Shown piece by piece: positions 43,681-55,263 of a stretch of 64,000 nucleotides of DNA. The DNA lies in NCBI GenBank assembly GCA_008638375.1, contig CM018041.1, positions 16,412,953 to 16,476,952 of the forward strand. Reading direction: 5' to 3'. Positions within the stretch are counted from its first letter, which is position 1, and the number at the start of each line of letters is the position of its first letter. Under the pieces are notes generated by a model. That model ran no database searches and was not told the origin of the DNA. It worked only from the letters and a program-made list of their open reading frames with translations. Source of the stretch: Nyssa sinensis (Eukaryota; Streptophyta; Magnoliopsida; Cornales; Nyssaceae). A program made the translations under genes and the position numbers.

Positions 43681-45736
43681 AGGGTTAATAAAATGCAAGG
43701 AAGTCATCTCTAGGATTTTGGACCTTATAGATTTGATTCCAAGGCTAGCGTCTCGGTAGACACGTAACTTGTTCGATAAATTACAAAAATGATTTTATGG
43801 GTTTAAAAGACAATCAAACGACTTAGAGACAATACGATAGGACTTCCTTAGGATTTTTGAAACCCGGGAATATGTTTTTAATATCTGTTTGGGCAAACGG
43901 GCACCCGATGTGTAAACCAATGTGTAATTGGACATAGAGGACCTTAAGACTTGATAAGATACCCTAATGATTAAGACTTTGGGTGGTCCCTGGAATTTAA
44001 CAATGAGTGTGTAGAGAATTTGACAAACATTATGAAAGACACATGTCGTGTCCCCTAGTAGATGAGTGATGATTGGGACTAGGGCAAAGTCCTAAGTTAT
44101 TGATGTGTGTGTTTGTTATATGATCTATAGAAGATATTTGTTATCATCGTTAATTTCCTTGTGACTGATTTATCAGTGTGATGTGATTATTATGTTGAAT
44201 GTCATAATGTTGGATATTGTATGATATTACTAGATAAATGTTATCACTATGATTGATGTTGACTATAATTTATAATTCTATCATGGATATATGATCATTG
44301 TTACTCATGTATCTATTTGTTAAATCATATATCATCTCTTATGGTTGTCAGTGTTGTTGTGAATGTTAATGATATTGATATACATCTTGTTGAACATACC
44401 TAAGTGGTGGGAGATTTGAGAGGATATTGATATTGATGAGCAGGGTTTGTGGTCTGGATTGAGATATTGGACTTGTGGAAAAGAACACCTATAAGAAAAT
44501 GACTTGGGATGAGAATTAGTCACATCATTTGTGTGCTCTTGAGTGCGATGAGATTTTGCTTTACCTGGAGTTCCATTTATGATAAGGATGGTGTCTTCCC
44601 TCAGTTTACAAGCCGTAAACTGTCGCGGATGGTTATTTGTCTCTATCCGGTTAGTAGCCCGTAAAGCACTTAAGCCTACCGGGAGACAAATTAGGTGGAT
44701 ACTCATGGGATTGAGATTATTGAGAGAATGGGATGAGTTGAAAAATGTTTTATCCCTTGTTGCTATGGATTGAACTATTTGAGATTATTTCCCTTGACAC
44801 TCATGTGATATTCCCTTATGATTATTGATGGATTGTATACTGCCAACTTGTGATACTGTGGCACTTGTGGATGGTTTCTTAGCTATAAATGTATACATTG
44901 TTCTTGTGACTTTTAACAAGAAATGGAGATGCTTCGTGGGGTTGGTAAGTTTATACTTACATCTTGTAATTAGTTATATGTTTATATACATTGTTCTTGT
45001 TGCATTAAAATAAGAAATGGAGGTACTTCGTGGAATTATATGTTTATATTTATGCCATGTGTCCGACCTTCCATATGTCGACTACCTGGCTATTATTGTC
45101 AAACCACGCGTAGTGGTGCGATGCCTTTTTAATACTTATGTTTATGCTTATGTGTGAGATATGATGATATGGTGTGTTTGTGATGCATACTAGACTATAG
45201 GGTGTGTCCTCTTTGGACTTGCATTAGTTTTTAGCTTACTGCTTATTTATGTGTTTTGGGAAACCCTAATGAGCGTTATGGATCACCCCTGCTGTTCATG
45301 GGAATGGCATGTATTAACTTGATGGACAATTGACGGAAAGAAGTGAGAGATGGACTAAATTCAGTTTATTGCTTAGTTACTTTCTTGTAATTGTTCATTT
45401 ATTTATCGAGGGTGCTTGTACCCTCCAGATTATTCATGTATATGTCATGTATATAAGAATTGTAGAGTCAGCTCTGGACATATTTTGTTTAATGTGGTTG
45501 GTGGACACTCAATGTAGTTACATTGTGATAGTAATCAATTTCATTTAATCCCGTTACGGGACTTGAACAAGTCTAATCAGGAAACTAAACCGAAATTAAT
45601 TAAAGGAAATCATTTCAAAAAAATATATATATATAGCACGTATTTTATATACTTGATTAGGATGGATAATCCTATTACCCACCTTATCGGGGTCTAATGA
45701 CTCCTTAGTCCTACCCTGCGGGTCAGGGGCACGACA

Positions 45737-45741
45737 ATATT
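45737..45741 (+). repeat. Target-site duplication (right) of solo LTR 3
   Basis: ATATT, the partner of 41395-41399. Confidence 0.9.
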
Positions 45742-46559
45742 CTCACATGATCAAGCATTAAGTCAAACACAAAAGAAATAAAAGCACTCAATCCCAAAGA
45801 ATCAAGTGAAGACTTTATTTTTCCTTATTTTAGGTTTTTAAGTGAATTATGATTGATTGGTCAATAGCATATTGCTTAAGTATTTAATTGATCAACTAAA
45901 ATCAATCAAAAAAATAAATTTTCAAAAGCATAACATTGATGAAATCTAAGCTTTGAAAAGTCAAGTTATTTGAAAAGAAAATATTGAACAAAATTTGTAA
46001 TATTGAAAAATTTCCAAATTCAATCGACTAAACCGTCAATTTAGTTGACTGAATCATGTTCATAAAACATGCCTATTTTATCTATCAAATTCAATCGACT
46101 GAATGTATTTTATTCACAAATACTTAACTCACTGACAAATTCAGCAGACCAAATTAAACATTTATTCGACTGAAACCAATATGCCTTTTGTGAACAAATT
46201 GACACTGGAAGATTTAGTTGACTAAATCTAAGAATCAGTTGACTGGATGATTTTGAATACAATCAACCTCTAGCCTCTAAACAAATCAATTAACTAAATT
46301 ATGATTTAGTCGAGTGACTAATGAACAGAGTCAATTGATTTTATCGATCTATCACTTTCAAACTCAAATTTTAAACATATCTAAAAGAGGGCAACGACCA
46401 TATTTTGAATCCAACGGCTATATTCTTCAAAGGCCTCTATATAGAAATTGTTGAAAGCATTTATTATTAAGTCTTGCACTTTATAAATTCGAAGTGACTT
46501 GAGATCTCATTAATTTCCAGATCTATATCTCAAAGTTCTCTCATCTATTAAATACTCAA

Positions 46560-46567
46560 GTATTTAT
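46560..46567 (+). repeat. Target-site duplication (left) of an hAT MITE
   Basis: GTATTTAT, identical to 47049-47056. Confidence 0.9.
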
Positions 46568-47048
46568 TAGGGCTGCAACTCAGTCGGGCCAGGCCTGGTT
46601 TGAGCCTTAACCAGGCCCAGCCCGCGATACAAGTCATCAAGCCCGAGCCCGAGAATTACCTGAAGTGTGAACTCGAGCCTGACAAAAATGCCTAGTATAT
46701 GGTTTTTCTCAAGTATCCGAACATTTGGGTTTTTTTCAGGTTCGGTTGGATTTTGGGTTTGAGTTTCGTGCATGTTCTATAGACAAAAAGGCAAAGATTT
46801 TCAATAAAAATAGATTTTAAAAAGTTAACACAATTAGAAAATAAAATAAATATTACATGTTTGAAATATTAATGGAATGAACGGTCAAGATCATTTACAT
46901 GTTTGAAATTTAACGGTTCATTTTAATTGAGGTATAAAATAAATAGTTTTAAGTGGTGAAAATTCGGGCTCGGGTACTCAACGTCCCTGCCCAGGCCAGT
47001 CCCGATTTAAATTTGGGCTTTGGTTTACCCACCGGACTTGCACCCCTA
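46568..47048. mobile_element. hAT-type MITE, 481 bp
   Basis: Ends TAGGGCTGCAACTC and (reverse complement of the right end) TAGGGGTGCAAGTC, with a perfect 8-bp duplication GTATTTAT, both hAT hallmarks. GC-rich subterminal blocks (tcgggccaggcc, ccaggcccagcccgc, cgggctcgggta) flank an AT-rich centre. No transposase. The minus-strand frame at 46567-46773 is a by-product. Confidence 0.92.
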
Positions 47049-47056
47049 GTATTTAT
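47049..47056 (+). repeat. Target-site duplication (right) of the hAT MITE
   Basis: GTATTTAT, the partner of 46560-46567. Confidence 0.9.
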
Positions 47057-47392
47057 TGATCAATCATTAGAGAATGAACTTCCATTGTACCATTCAGCTC
47101 TAGAAAATAGTATTTTTTGGTAACTTCTCTATACTTACTCATTACGATAAGACTTTGAGGGTAGGTGGTACACTTGTGAGGCAAAATAGATTTTTTTTGG
47201 GGAAAAGAGCGAGGAGCTCTTCATTGTAAGGGTTTGATATCCACTTGTGAAGAATTCATATAGTAGAAAAAGGCAAGTGGAGAGCTTAAGTCGAGGACGT
47301 ATGAAGTTTTTCGAACCTTGTAAAATCATTGTGTTGTTCTCTCTTCTATATTCTTTACTTACTTTGTGCTTTACTTGTACTAACATTTAAAG

Positions 47393-48860
47393 AAGGCTTA
47401 AAGTATAGTATGTAAGATATCTCATACCTCATTGGTGTGAGTTACTAGGTTTAAATAGATATCTTGTTACGGAGAACGTGTTCCTTGATTTCAGGTGACT
47501 CTCTGATCGCGAGGAGTTTATTAGGCCATGGATGGCATTGGTAATGGGGTTGTGCTCCCGTTTAGGCTAGGATTGAGGTTGTTTTCTGTCTTGTCAACAT
47601 TTGAGTGGGGTCGACGTAAGTCAAGGGACTCTTGCCGTTTATATCCTTGTATCATGGCTAGGTGGAAGTTGTCCTATTTCGAGTCGATTACCTCCTCTAT
47701 CCGAACGTATCCAACTTTGTCATTTAATAGGCCATTTGGGATGACCTACACTTCTCTAGGCAAGGATACTTTAGCATTTCTTCTTTAGTTACACATGTGA
47801 CACAAGTCTATTTGTCGTACAAATTTATGCCCTTACAATAAGCTAAACTCAAACTCAGCTTGGTAAGGTTTAAAATTCATTAATCTTAATAAGCCAAATT
47901 TGAACTACGGCAAATCGGCTTCACTCGACTTGACTTGTTTGCAATCCTAGTTAATAATTAGATTTTCATATTAATAATTTAAATATATATATATATATAT
48001 ATCCCTATTTAATGAATCAAACAATCAAGATTACATCATTAGAGTTAATTTTCATTAGCCTTTTAAATCCAATTACATACCCATGAACTCCATGGAGTTA
48101 ACCGCACTAATACCACCTAATGTACCTCAGAACCAACTCAATCATAAAGCCAATAAAACAAGCGTTTTAGACCTCAGTTAAATATAAAGTCCCAAATTTT
48201 ATATATAGTATAATCAAATCAGAAGTTTAAAGTTAACAAAAATTTAACTCAACAAAAAGGCTCCAAATTTCTGAATTTACAATATAATCAAATTAAAAGT
48301 TTAAGATTAATAAAAGTCTAATTCTAAAAACAAGTCCCGTAAAAACTCTATGAAAAAAAACTTATTTCTATTAATAAATTTTCATTGGTATTGTATTCTA
48401 ATCTCTTATTGCTATTTCTTTAGGTAAAAAAAGTATATAAAAATTCTATTATTAGAGTTTCATGCAATATACTGCTCTCTCTAGTTAGAAAAAAAAAATT
48501 ATATAACGAAAGTAAATATAATATATATTAAAAATAAAGTAAAAACATACATTAATATTTAAAAAAAATTCATTTAGAATTATAATTTTATCGTTTTAAG
48601 TGTCCAATTATATAGAGCGGATCTTGATATAACCAAACAAGTCTGCAACCTTTTAAAGAATTTGAGAGGGGTTGATGGGCTTTTTCAATGATAAAGGAAA
48701 CTACATCCCCATTGCTAGCTGTTTTCTAATAGTCCAACACTTCAAACTCAAGAAAACGAAATGGTCTTATTTCATGTCTTGTTCATAGATTAGGCTTTAA
48801 GAAAGTAAAACGCGTCTCTCTGATTTATCAATATTAACACCATAATACATTCAACTTTTT
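47393..48860. other. Intergenic, non-coding
   Basis: After the copia-like LTR comes a mid-GC stretch with an 86-codon frame (47528-47788) that shows no recognisable domain, then AT-rich DNA with a (TA)n run at 47984-48003. No gene is supported. Confidence 0.5.
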
Positions 48861-48867
48861 CTTAATT

Positions 48868-49878
48868 CTGCGTTTGTTTCTGTTTCATAAAACTATTTTT
48901 TTGATTTTTAAAAACAAAAAATTGAAAAACTTGTTTGCCTAGTATTGTTTTATGAAAACAACCATAAAAATAATTTTCATAGTTTTGAAAAAAATGAAAA
49001 CATGGGCACAGATAAAACACTAAAAAATAAATCACATAAAAGATGAACACAGAAAACAAAAAAGTTATATTATAAATTATAAAAATATTTTTTAAACAAA
49101 TAAAAGATTTCTTAAAGAAAAATAAAAATATTTAAAATTATAGATATTGTGGAAAGTACGTATTTATTTTTAATTTAAACAAATATTATTTAATACATAA
49201 TAAAAATATTTTTTAAACAAATAAAAGATTTCTTAAAGAAAAATAACAATATTTAAAATTATAGATATTGTGGAAAGTACATATTTATTTTTAATTTAAA
49301 CAACTATTTTTTAATATATATTAAAATGTTTTTTAAACAAATAAAAAATTTATTAAAGGAAAATAAAAATATTTAAAATTATAGATATTGTGGAAAGTAC
49401 GTATTAAAAATAATTTAAACAAATATTTTTAATAGGTATTAAAAATATATTTTAAGCAAATAAAAGATTTCTTAAAGAAAAATAAAAATATTTAAAATTA
49501 TAGATATTGTGGAAAGTACATATTTATTTTTTAAACAAATAAAAGATTTCTTAAAGAAAAATAAAAATATTTAAAATTATAGATATTGTGGAAAGCACGT
49601 ATTAAAAATAATTGAAATAAAAAATTATTTAAAAAATTAATTTAATTTTATAAATTATTTACACTCCTAAGAGGAGAAAAAAAATCCAAATCCAAATGCG
49701 TTTTCATCTTTTTCACTCTTTTTAAAATCATAACCAAACATATTCTCATATTTTTTAATCTTAAAAAATTATATTCAAATACATTTTCAGACATTTTAAA
49801 AATTAAAGTACACTTTTCAAAAACCTAATTACAAAATAATTTTACAAAAATTTTCTGAATACATATCCAAACGGAATA
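48868..49878. mobile_element. Long member of the GTTTGG-tip family, containing a minisatellite
   Basis: The left tip ctgcgtttgtttctgtttcat and the right tip gaatacatatccaaacggaat are an approximate inverted pair. Subterminal ccaaacatattctcat and caaatacattttcag blocks match the copies at 5529-6982 and 52103-52318. The middle is mostly the 121-bp array at 49080-49620. Confidence 0.5.
49080..49620 (+). repeat. Minisatellite, five units of about 88-122 bp
   Basis: Each unit has aaacaaataaaagatttctt, then aaaaatatttaaaattatag and atattgtggaaagNacgtat. Starts near 49080, 49202, 49323, 49441 and 49529; later units carry deletions. Confidence 0.95.
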
Positions 49879-49879
49879 A

Positions 49880-50182
49880 GTTTCAACAACAAAGTCAAAA
49901 ACTTTTGCTTTAAGTTCTAATTAAAAATTAAAAATCCCTTCTTAAATTCAAATTCACAAGTTTCAAAAACAAAGTCAAAAACTTTTGCTTTAAGTTCTAA
50001 TTAAAAATTAAAAATCCCTTCTTAAATTCAAATTCACAAGTTTCAAAAACAAAGTCAAAAACTTTTGCTTTAAGTTCTAATTAAAAATCCCTTCTTAAAT
50101 TCAAATTCGCAAGTTTCAAAAACAAAGTCAAAAACTTTTGCTTTAAGTTCTAATTAAAAATCCCTTCTTAAATTCAAATTCT
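49880..50182 (+). repeat. 80-bp tandem repeat, four units
   Basis: Units begin gtttcaaNaacaaagtcaaa at 49880, 49960, 50040 and 50113. The last two lack 7 bases. Units are nearly identical, so the array is recent. Confidence 0.97.
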
Positions 50183-51560
50183 CATGGTCTTCAAATGAAA
50201 AGTTGACAATTATACTCTTTTAAGGTTTTATAAATAAAGCGCAAAGATTAACACACATGTAGGTCGCCAAGTCGAAGTTCAGTAAATGTCACTTTTTCTT
50301 AGAGTTAATTTATACAGAGCACTGTCCCGACTTTAATCAGGCCTCCGCTAATAGATGGTGAAATTAATCTCTCGGATTAATCGACCGAAGAAATCAAATA
50401 CCGAGTTATAAAAAAAAAAATAGCGCACATGTAATTAATAATAAAACAATTAAGCTCTTGCAAGAAAGAGCAAAAGTGGCTGAAGAAAGTTAAGAATTAG
50501 TTTGGCCATTCAAACCTTTGATCTTTCAATCGGAAAATAAAACTGCAATACTTCAACAGTTTTTTTTTTTTCAAATTTCAAAACAAATTCAAACTTTTCT
50601 TCTTTTTTTTTTTTTTTTTTTTAAGTTTTCTATAAACAAATGCCATCTTCAATTCAAATTCACATTGTTCATTCAAATTAAAATTGGACTTTTATTTCTT
50701 CTTCCACTTTTTTTTTTCACTGTTAAGATAATATTTGTTATTATTAACAAAATAAATTATACTGACATTTTTTTAAAATTTTGACAATTACATACAGTCT
50801 TCCTCTAATCTAACTAATTACATGTGTTACGAGTGTAGACAAAGTGCGTAGATAAACATATGATTCTATTATGAGTACAATATGTTAACACTAACAAAGG
50901 TTTCAGATAGAATTTTACAGCAATTAAAATAATAGAGTGGGATATTCTAATGTGAATAGTGATCAGCTCCAAATCAAGTAGAAGAAATCTCTTTTTACTT
51001 ATATATGTATTACAATCTTAGTGTGTTATATACGTACTCATATATATATATATATATATTATGATTGTTTAATTTTAATAAAATATATTTTAAAATTAAA
51101 AAAACCAAAAAACACATATATATTATGTATGTGATAAATTATAATTAAGACATATATCCAGATAAAATGAAGTTGCTTCTACCATATTGAGCTTCGGAGC
51201 TTTGAATTATCCTTCTAATATTTGAATCTTGTTTCTATTTGAGACCAGTCATAGCAAGTTATGAAAATGAAGATTGCAAAAGTGCTTGAACCTCCGAGGC
51301 TCAAACCCTTCCCACAGCAGAAGCATCGGCTCGCCACCATTATAAAGACTTGACTAACCATGTGGAACAAAAACGCACCAACCCCATAACTAGTTGCAAT
51401 GTCTGAGGCAAACACACGAGAGATAATCTTTCATGGTCCGGTATATGACATGCCAATGTGCTATTCTAATCACAGTCTGTCATATGTATTATCACTAAAA
51501 AAATGTGAATCATATCACGTATGACAAAATACTTTTAAAATAACACATTATTACGTTACT
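50183..51560. other. Intergenic, non-coding
   Basis: Poly-A/T-rich with a TA run at 51040-51059. The frames at 50518-50784 and 51215-51415 are low-complexity or unrecognised. Confidence 0.55.
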
Positions 51561-51570
51561 GTACCGGACT

Positions 51571-51868
51571 CATTCAAAAAATTTTCATACACACAATAAT
51601 TGTAATTGGCAGAAGATAGGAAGGGCTAATAAATAAATTAAGAATTCATTATCACGTGGTGTAGTGGATCGATTTAAAAAATTTCCATACACACAATAAT
51701 TGTAATTGGCAGAGGATTGGGAGGGCTAATAAATAAATTAAGAATTCATTGTCACGCGGTGTTCCAACAATTCTAATTTAATTTTCTTTTATGTTTATAA
51801 ATTAAGAATTCATTGTCACGTGGTGTTCCAACAATTCTAATTTAATTTTCTTTTAAGTTTATAATTTT
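51571..51868 (+). repeat. Two overlapping tandem duplications (100 bp, then 64 bp)
   Basis: The block with acacaataattgtaattggc occurs at 51591 and 51691 (period exactly 100). The block agaattcattgtcacgNggt with ccaacaattctaatttaatt occurs at 51741 and 51805 (period 64), starting inside the second 100-bp unit. Confidence 0.95.
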
Positions 51869-52102
51869 ACAACACAATTACTTTTAATTTAGGAAACAGT
51901 GCAATTTCTGTTAACCCAAGAAAACCCTTTGAAAAGAGGGTATATAATGTCACACAGACTCTTATATACACAAGGGCCTGCCCCAAATTCTAGAAAAAAA
52001 TTTCATACATATAAAATTTTAGCATTTTTCAAGTTAATCAATCTTAGAATTTTGGCCAAATCCAATTTTCTCATTTCTCACCTCAAAATTTTGGTAGAAA
52101 CT

Positions 52103-52318
52103 AAGGTTCTATTTGTTTACATTTTTAAAAAGAATTTTTTAATTTCAAAACTCGGAATATGCATTTCAAAATAATTTCTTTTTAATTTTTTAAAATTTAG
52201 ATTATCATATCTAAATGTATTTTTACAGTTTTTTAAAAATTAATTACAAAATTTTGAAATATATTTTAGATACTTTTTTAAAATATTATATCCGAATCAC
52301 TATGCAAATGAAGCCTAA
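52103..52318. mobile_element. Short member of the GTTTGG-tip family
   Basis: The left taaggttctatttgtttac and right atatccgaatcactatgcaaatgaagcct parts are a weak inverted pair. The subterminal ttttaaaatttagattatca and attacaaaattttgaaatat blocks closely match 6216-6300 and 6890-6950. Confidence 0.5.
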
Positions 52319-53130
52319 AATTTTTACACTAAAATTTTAAACATTCCCATCATTCTTTCATTTTTTATCCCAAAATTTTGAGGCGGGAAATGAAAAGATT
52401 GGATTGGGCCAAAATATATATGGTAGAACCTGTTACATGTAAGCATCGGTCCGGAGTGTGTTTATTTCATGAGAAATTAGAGACTCTTCATTTGTGAGAG
52501 GGGAGAAAAAAAAAACAATTTTTTAACTATTTTAAAACAATTTTTTTAAAATTCTCACACAAGTAAAGAGAAATAGAGACACTCCAAATTCATGTAAGCA
52601 CCACTTCTAAAGAATGTAGAAGGTGGATTCGTGGGGTCCGTGCAAGAAAGGGATTTAAATGCAGTGCAATTACTCAAATTAGAAGAGATTATCCGTAAAT
52701 GTGACTGAAAAGATTAATAAAAAAATAAATTTAGGTATATATATATATATATATATGTACAAGTTTCACAGCGTTAAGTTGACAGCTCTAATAGAAATAT
52801 GCAATATAATTAGTCAAATTAGAAAAGAACTGTATGTAATTGTAATTGTCAGAAATTTAAGAAATATCATAATAATTTACTCGTATTATTTTTCACTATC
52901 ATAACCCCTCTTTTTAATTTTTTTTTTCCTTCCCTTCTATGTTGCATGGAGGGATAAGAATTTGGTTTGACTTTCTGTCAAACTTGAAATGTATTCAATT
53001 CCAGACATTTCCATTTGAGTTGAATAGCACTTTGTGATTTTGAGTTGAACCAGCATGAATCAAGTCAATATAAGCATTCATATGTGGTGGGCAAAGAAAA
53101 ACCTAAATTAGGGATTATGTTCAGAAATCA
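52319..53130. other. Intergenic, non-coding
   Basis: AT-rich; (TA)n at 52736-52756; no gene supported. Confidence 0.5.
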
Positions 53131-53350
53131 AAGCAGATCAAGTTAGACTTTGGAATATGTATTGGGATTTCATTAGTCCAATGCCACCCAAACAAGCCTT
53201 ATTTTAATGCATTTTGGCATATGTATATATATGAGGGACAAAGCAAAGCTCAAATTTGGCATCAGGGAATGTTCAAAACCTAAACCAGATCATGTTACTT
53301 TGGATTAAAATGATTTCATTGGTCCAGTGCCACCCAAACAAGCCTTTATT
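53131..53350 (+). repeat. Internal duplication with cccaaacaagcc blocks
   Basis: Two blocks end with attNgtccaNtgccacccaaac followed by aagcctt (about 53170-53200 and 53318-53345), each preceded by a cagatcaNgttaNacttNgga block. Related to the repeats at 22280, 25122 and 62772. Confidence 0.7.
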
Positions 53351-54069
53351 TTAATTCTTTGATCCAATTGTTAGTTCCAAATGAAATATTTGATGTTCCC
53401 CTTCCAATCTCCATAATTCATCAGTCTTTATGATAAAAAATGTGTGTATATGTATGCAGGCCATACCTCAATTAGACATCATTCAACCGTCTTTATATAT
53501 ATACATAATTCAACAGTTTTTATGAATAAAAAAATGCACATATGCATATTATCTATATATGTATATGTATATATAAATGCAGGCCATACCTCACCAAACA
53601 TGGTTAATTAATATAATAATGTACGCACAAACTGATTCAGTCATTCGATTATTAATAAAAAAAATTAATCATTATGAATGTGAATTTGTCTCTTAATTAA
53701 ATATAACTCTGGTTTCAAATGCCACTGATCCCACATAATGGACCCAAACAAGTGCCCAAACCACTTTGAAATTAAAAATGAAGTCGGATAACGAAGAATT
53801 GTTGACTCATAATCAAGTTTTTTTTTTGTTGTTGTCAATCTGTGATTGCTTAACACTAAAAACCAACAAAATCGCACTATTGTTTTCATCATGCATGGGT
53901 TGCAACTATGATTTAATTACCTATATTTGTGAGTAATTAATTAAGTAGCTGTCTTGTAACAGTCAGCCTTCCCCAGTTGCAAACATGATTTAGTTACCTA
54001 TGCATTAGAATACTTAAAACTAACAAATTCCTAGAACACAACTGAAACTTTTGTCACTTTGTGTGTGTT

Positions 54070-54110
<41 letters not shown>

Positions 54111-55110
54111 GGTAATGGTGAAGAGAAACACAATATTCCACCTACAAATTAATGCTGGCTTCACCTCATCCTTCTGGATCTGTTAGTATTAGAAATTAAA
54201 ACTTTTGGATGTTCAATCCATGGCAAAATGCAATGCCCATTCATAATTTTGTAGTAATTTGGTTGCTTTAATGACAAAGAAAAAATGATCATCCGAGCTT
54301 ATATGGTTGGAAAACAAAAAAAAAAAAAAAAAATTTGAGGATGGTAGTATATTTTTTACATTTTAATTTATTTAATTAATTTTTTTAGACATTAATTTCT
54401 CCATGACACAATCATATCCCTATTTTCTTTTTCTTTTTTTCTTAATTTCAATAGGCACATAGTAATATAATCATTATCCTCTTTTAGCTTGGCATTATCG
54501 CATCATCGGGGAACTTTTTCTTGTGAGCGTATGTAAGATATACAACACGTCTAATCATGGTAGTAATTTTTATTTTTTTTTAATAGATTCATAAGAGAGT
54601 ATTTTAGGTATTTGCATCAGATGAAGTCATTTTTTGTGACAATCAAATTCATTTTTTAAGCTCTAACTGCTATCGATCGACGCAAAAAAAAAAAAAATTA
54701 AACTCTAAACATTTGAATTTAATCTATAATATTTTTACCGCTCTACCTCGGGTGATTAATTGTCGTAATTAATAACTCATATACTTGAGATTTTATATAT
54801 AATTATGCTTGTTATCTGTGCTTCAAACTACACTAAAATCATATTTTATCTTATCTAATATGCAGGTAGAGTTGTATATTTGAAGTCTCTCACAGTCACG
54901 TGCTTAAAGTACATGTAATTGACAAGTTTTTATATATTTTTTTTATTAAAAAAAAAACTTATTAATTGATCTGTTGCCTTAGTAATCGGGGATGAAGCCA
55001 AATGCCCCCCCTCCCCCCACCCCTTGAAAATTTTCAATAGTTTTCAAAAAAAAAAAAAATCACATATACCTGTTTACTTAATATTTTTACCCCTTATAAA
55101 TCTAATTGTT
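53351..55110. other. Intergenic, non-coding
   Basis: A duplicated atgcaggccatacctca block (53454 and 53577), a (TG)n(AG)n microsatellite at 54062-54112, and poly-A/C runs near 54310 and 55005. No gene supported. Confidence 0.55.
54062..54112. repeat. Compound (TG)n(AG)n microsatellite
   Basis: A TG run passes directly into an AG run. Confidence 0.97.
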
Positions 55111-55263
55111 GAAAGAGTAATGATATCTTGACTCAATAATTTTATCAAAAGTGTTTACATAACTAATATAGTAATATTATGATATAAAACTAATACAATA
55201 TTACTATATCAGTTATATAAACACTTTTAATAAATTATTAGGTCAATATATCATTACTCTTTC
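55111..55263. mobile_element. Hairpin MITE, 153 bp, with perfect 16-bp terminal inverted repeats
   Basis: gaaagagtaatgatat at the left equals the reverse complement of atatcattactctttc at the right. Inner arms ttttatcaaaagtgtttaca and ataaacacttttaataaa continue the hairpin with few mismatches. Same family as 15408-15564 and 62493-62682. Confidence 0.9.

Larger units (their letters stand above)
41400..45736 (+). mobile_element. Solo LTR of a gypsy-like element, 4.3 kb
   Basis: Starts TGTAAGGACCCGC and ends GCGGGTCAGGGGCACGACA, flanked by perfect ATATT duplications. No internal region. It holds a CT/GT-rich zone (41925-42200) that produces several spurious frames, a three-unit repeat near 43310-43680, and a duplication of atacattgttcttgt with agaaatggagNtNcttcgtgg at 44890-45040. 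Its actcaatgacagagtc block near 43277 matches caatggtgaggtcc in solo LTR 2, suggesting related families. Confidence 0.93.
41230..47392 (+). mobile_element. Copia-type LTR remnant, split by a solo LTR and an hAT MITE
   Basis: Left piece about 41230-41399 (tttaatgataacaaagcatt, atgagggctaatggttt); right piece 45742-47392, contiguous across the solo LTR's duplication. Blocks such as caatcgactgaat repeated near 46021-46210, atgaagtttttcgaaccttgtaaaatc near 47300 and the final tttacttgtactaaca resemble long plant copia (SIRE/Tork-like) LTRs. The exact ends and the internal region were not found. Confidence 0.45.

Noticed and set aside
46567..46773. 68-codon minus-strand ORF
   Set aside because: It sits on the GC-rich subterminal block of the hAT MITE; no protein family.
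47528..47788. 86-codon plus-strand ORF
   Set aside because: No recognisable domain, no supporting promoter or splice context; kept only as unexplained intergenic sequence.
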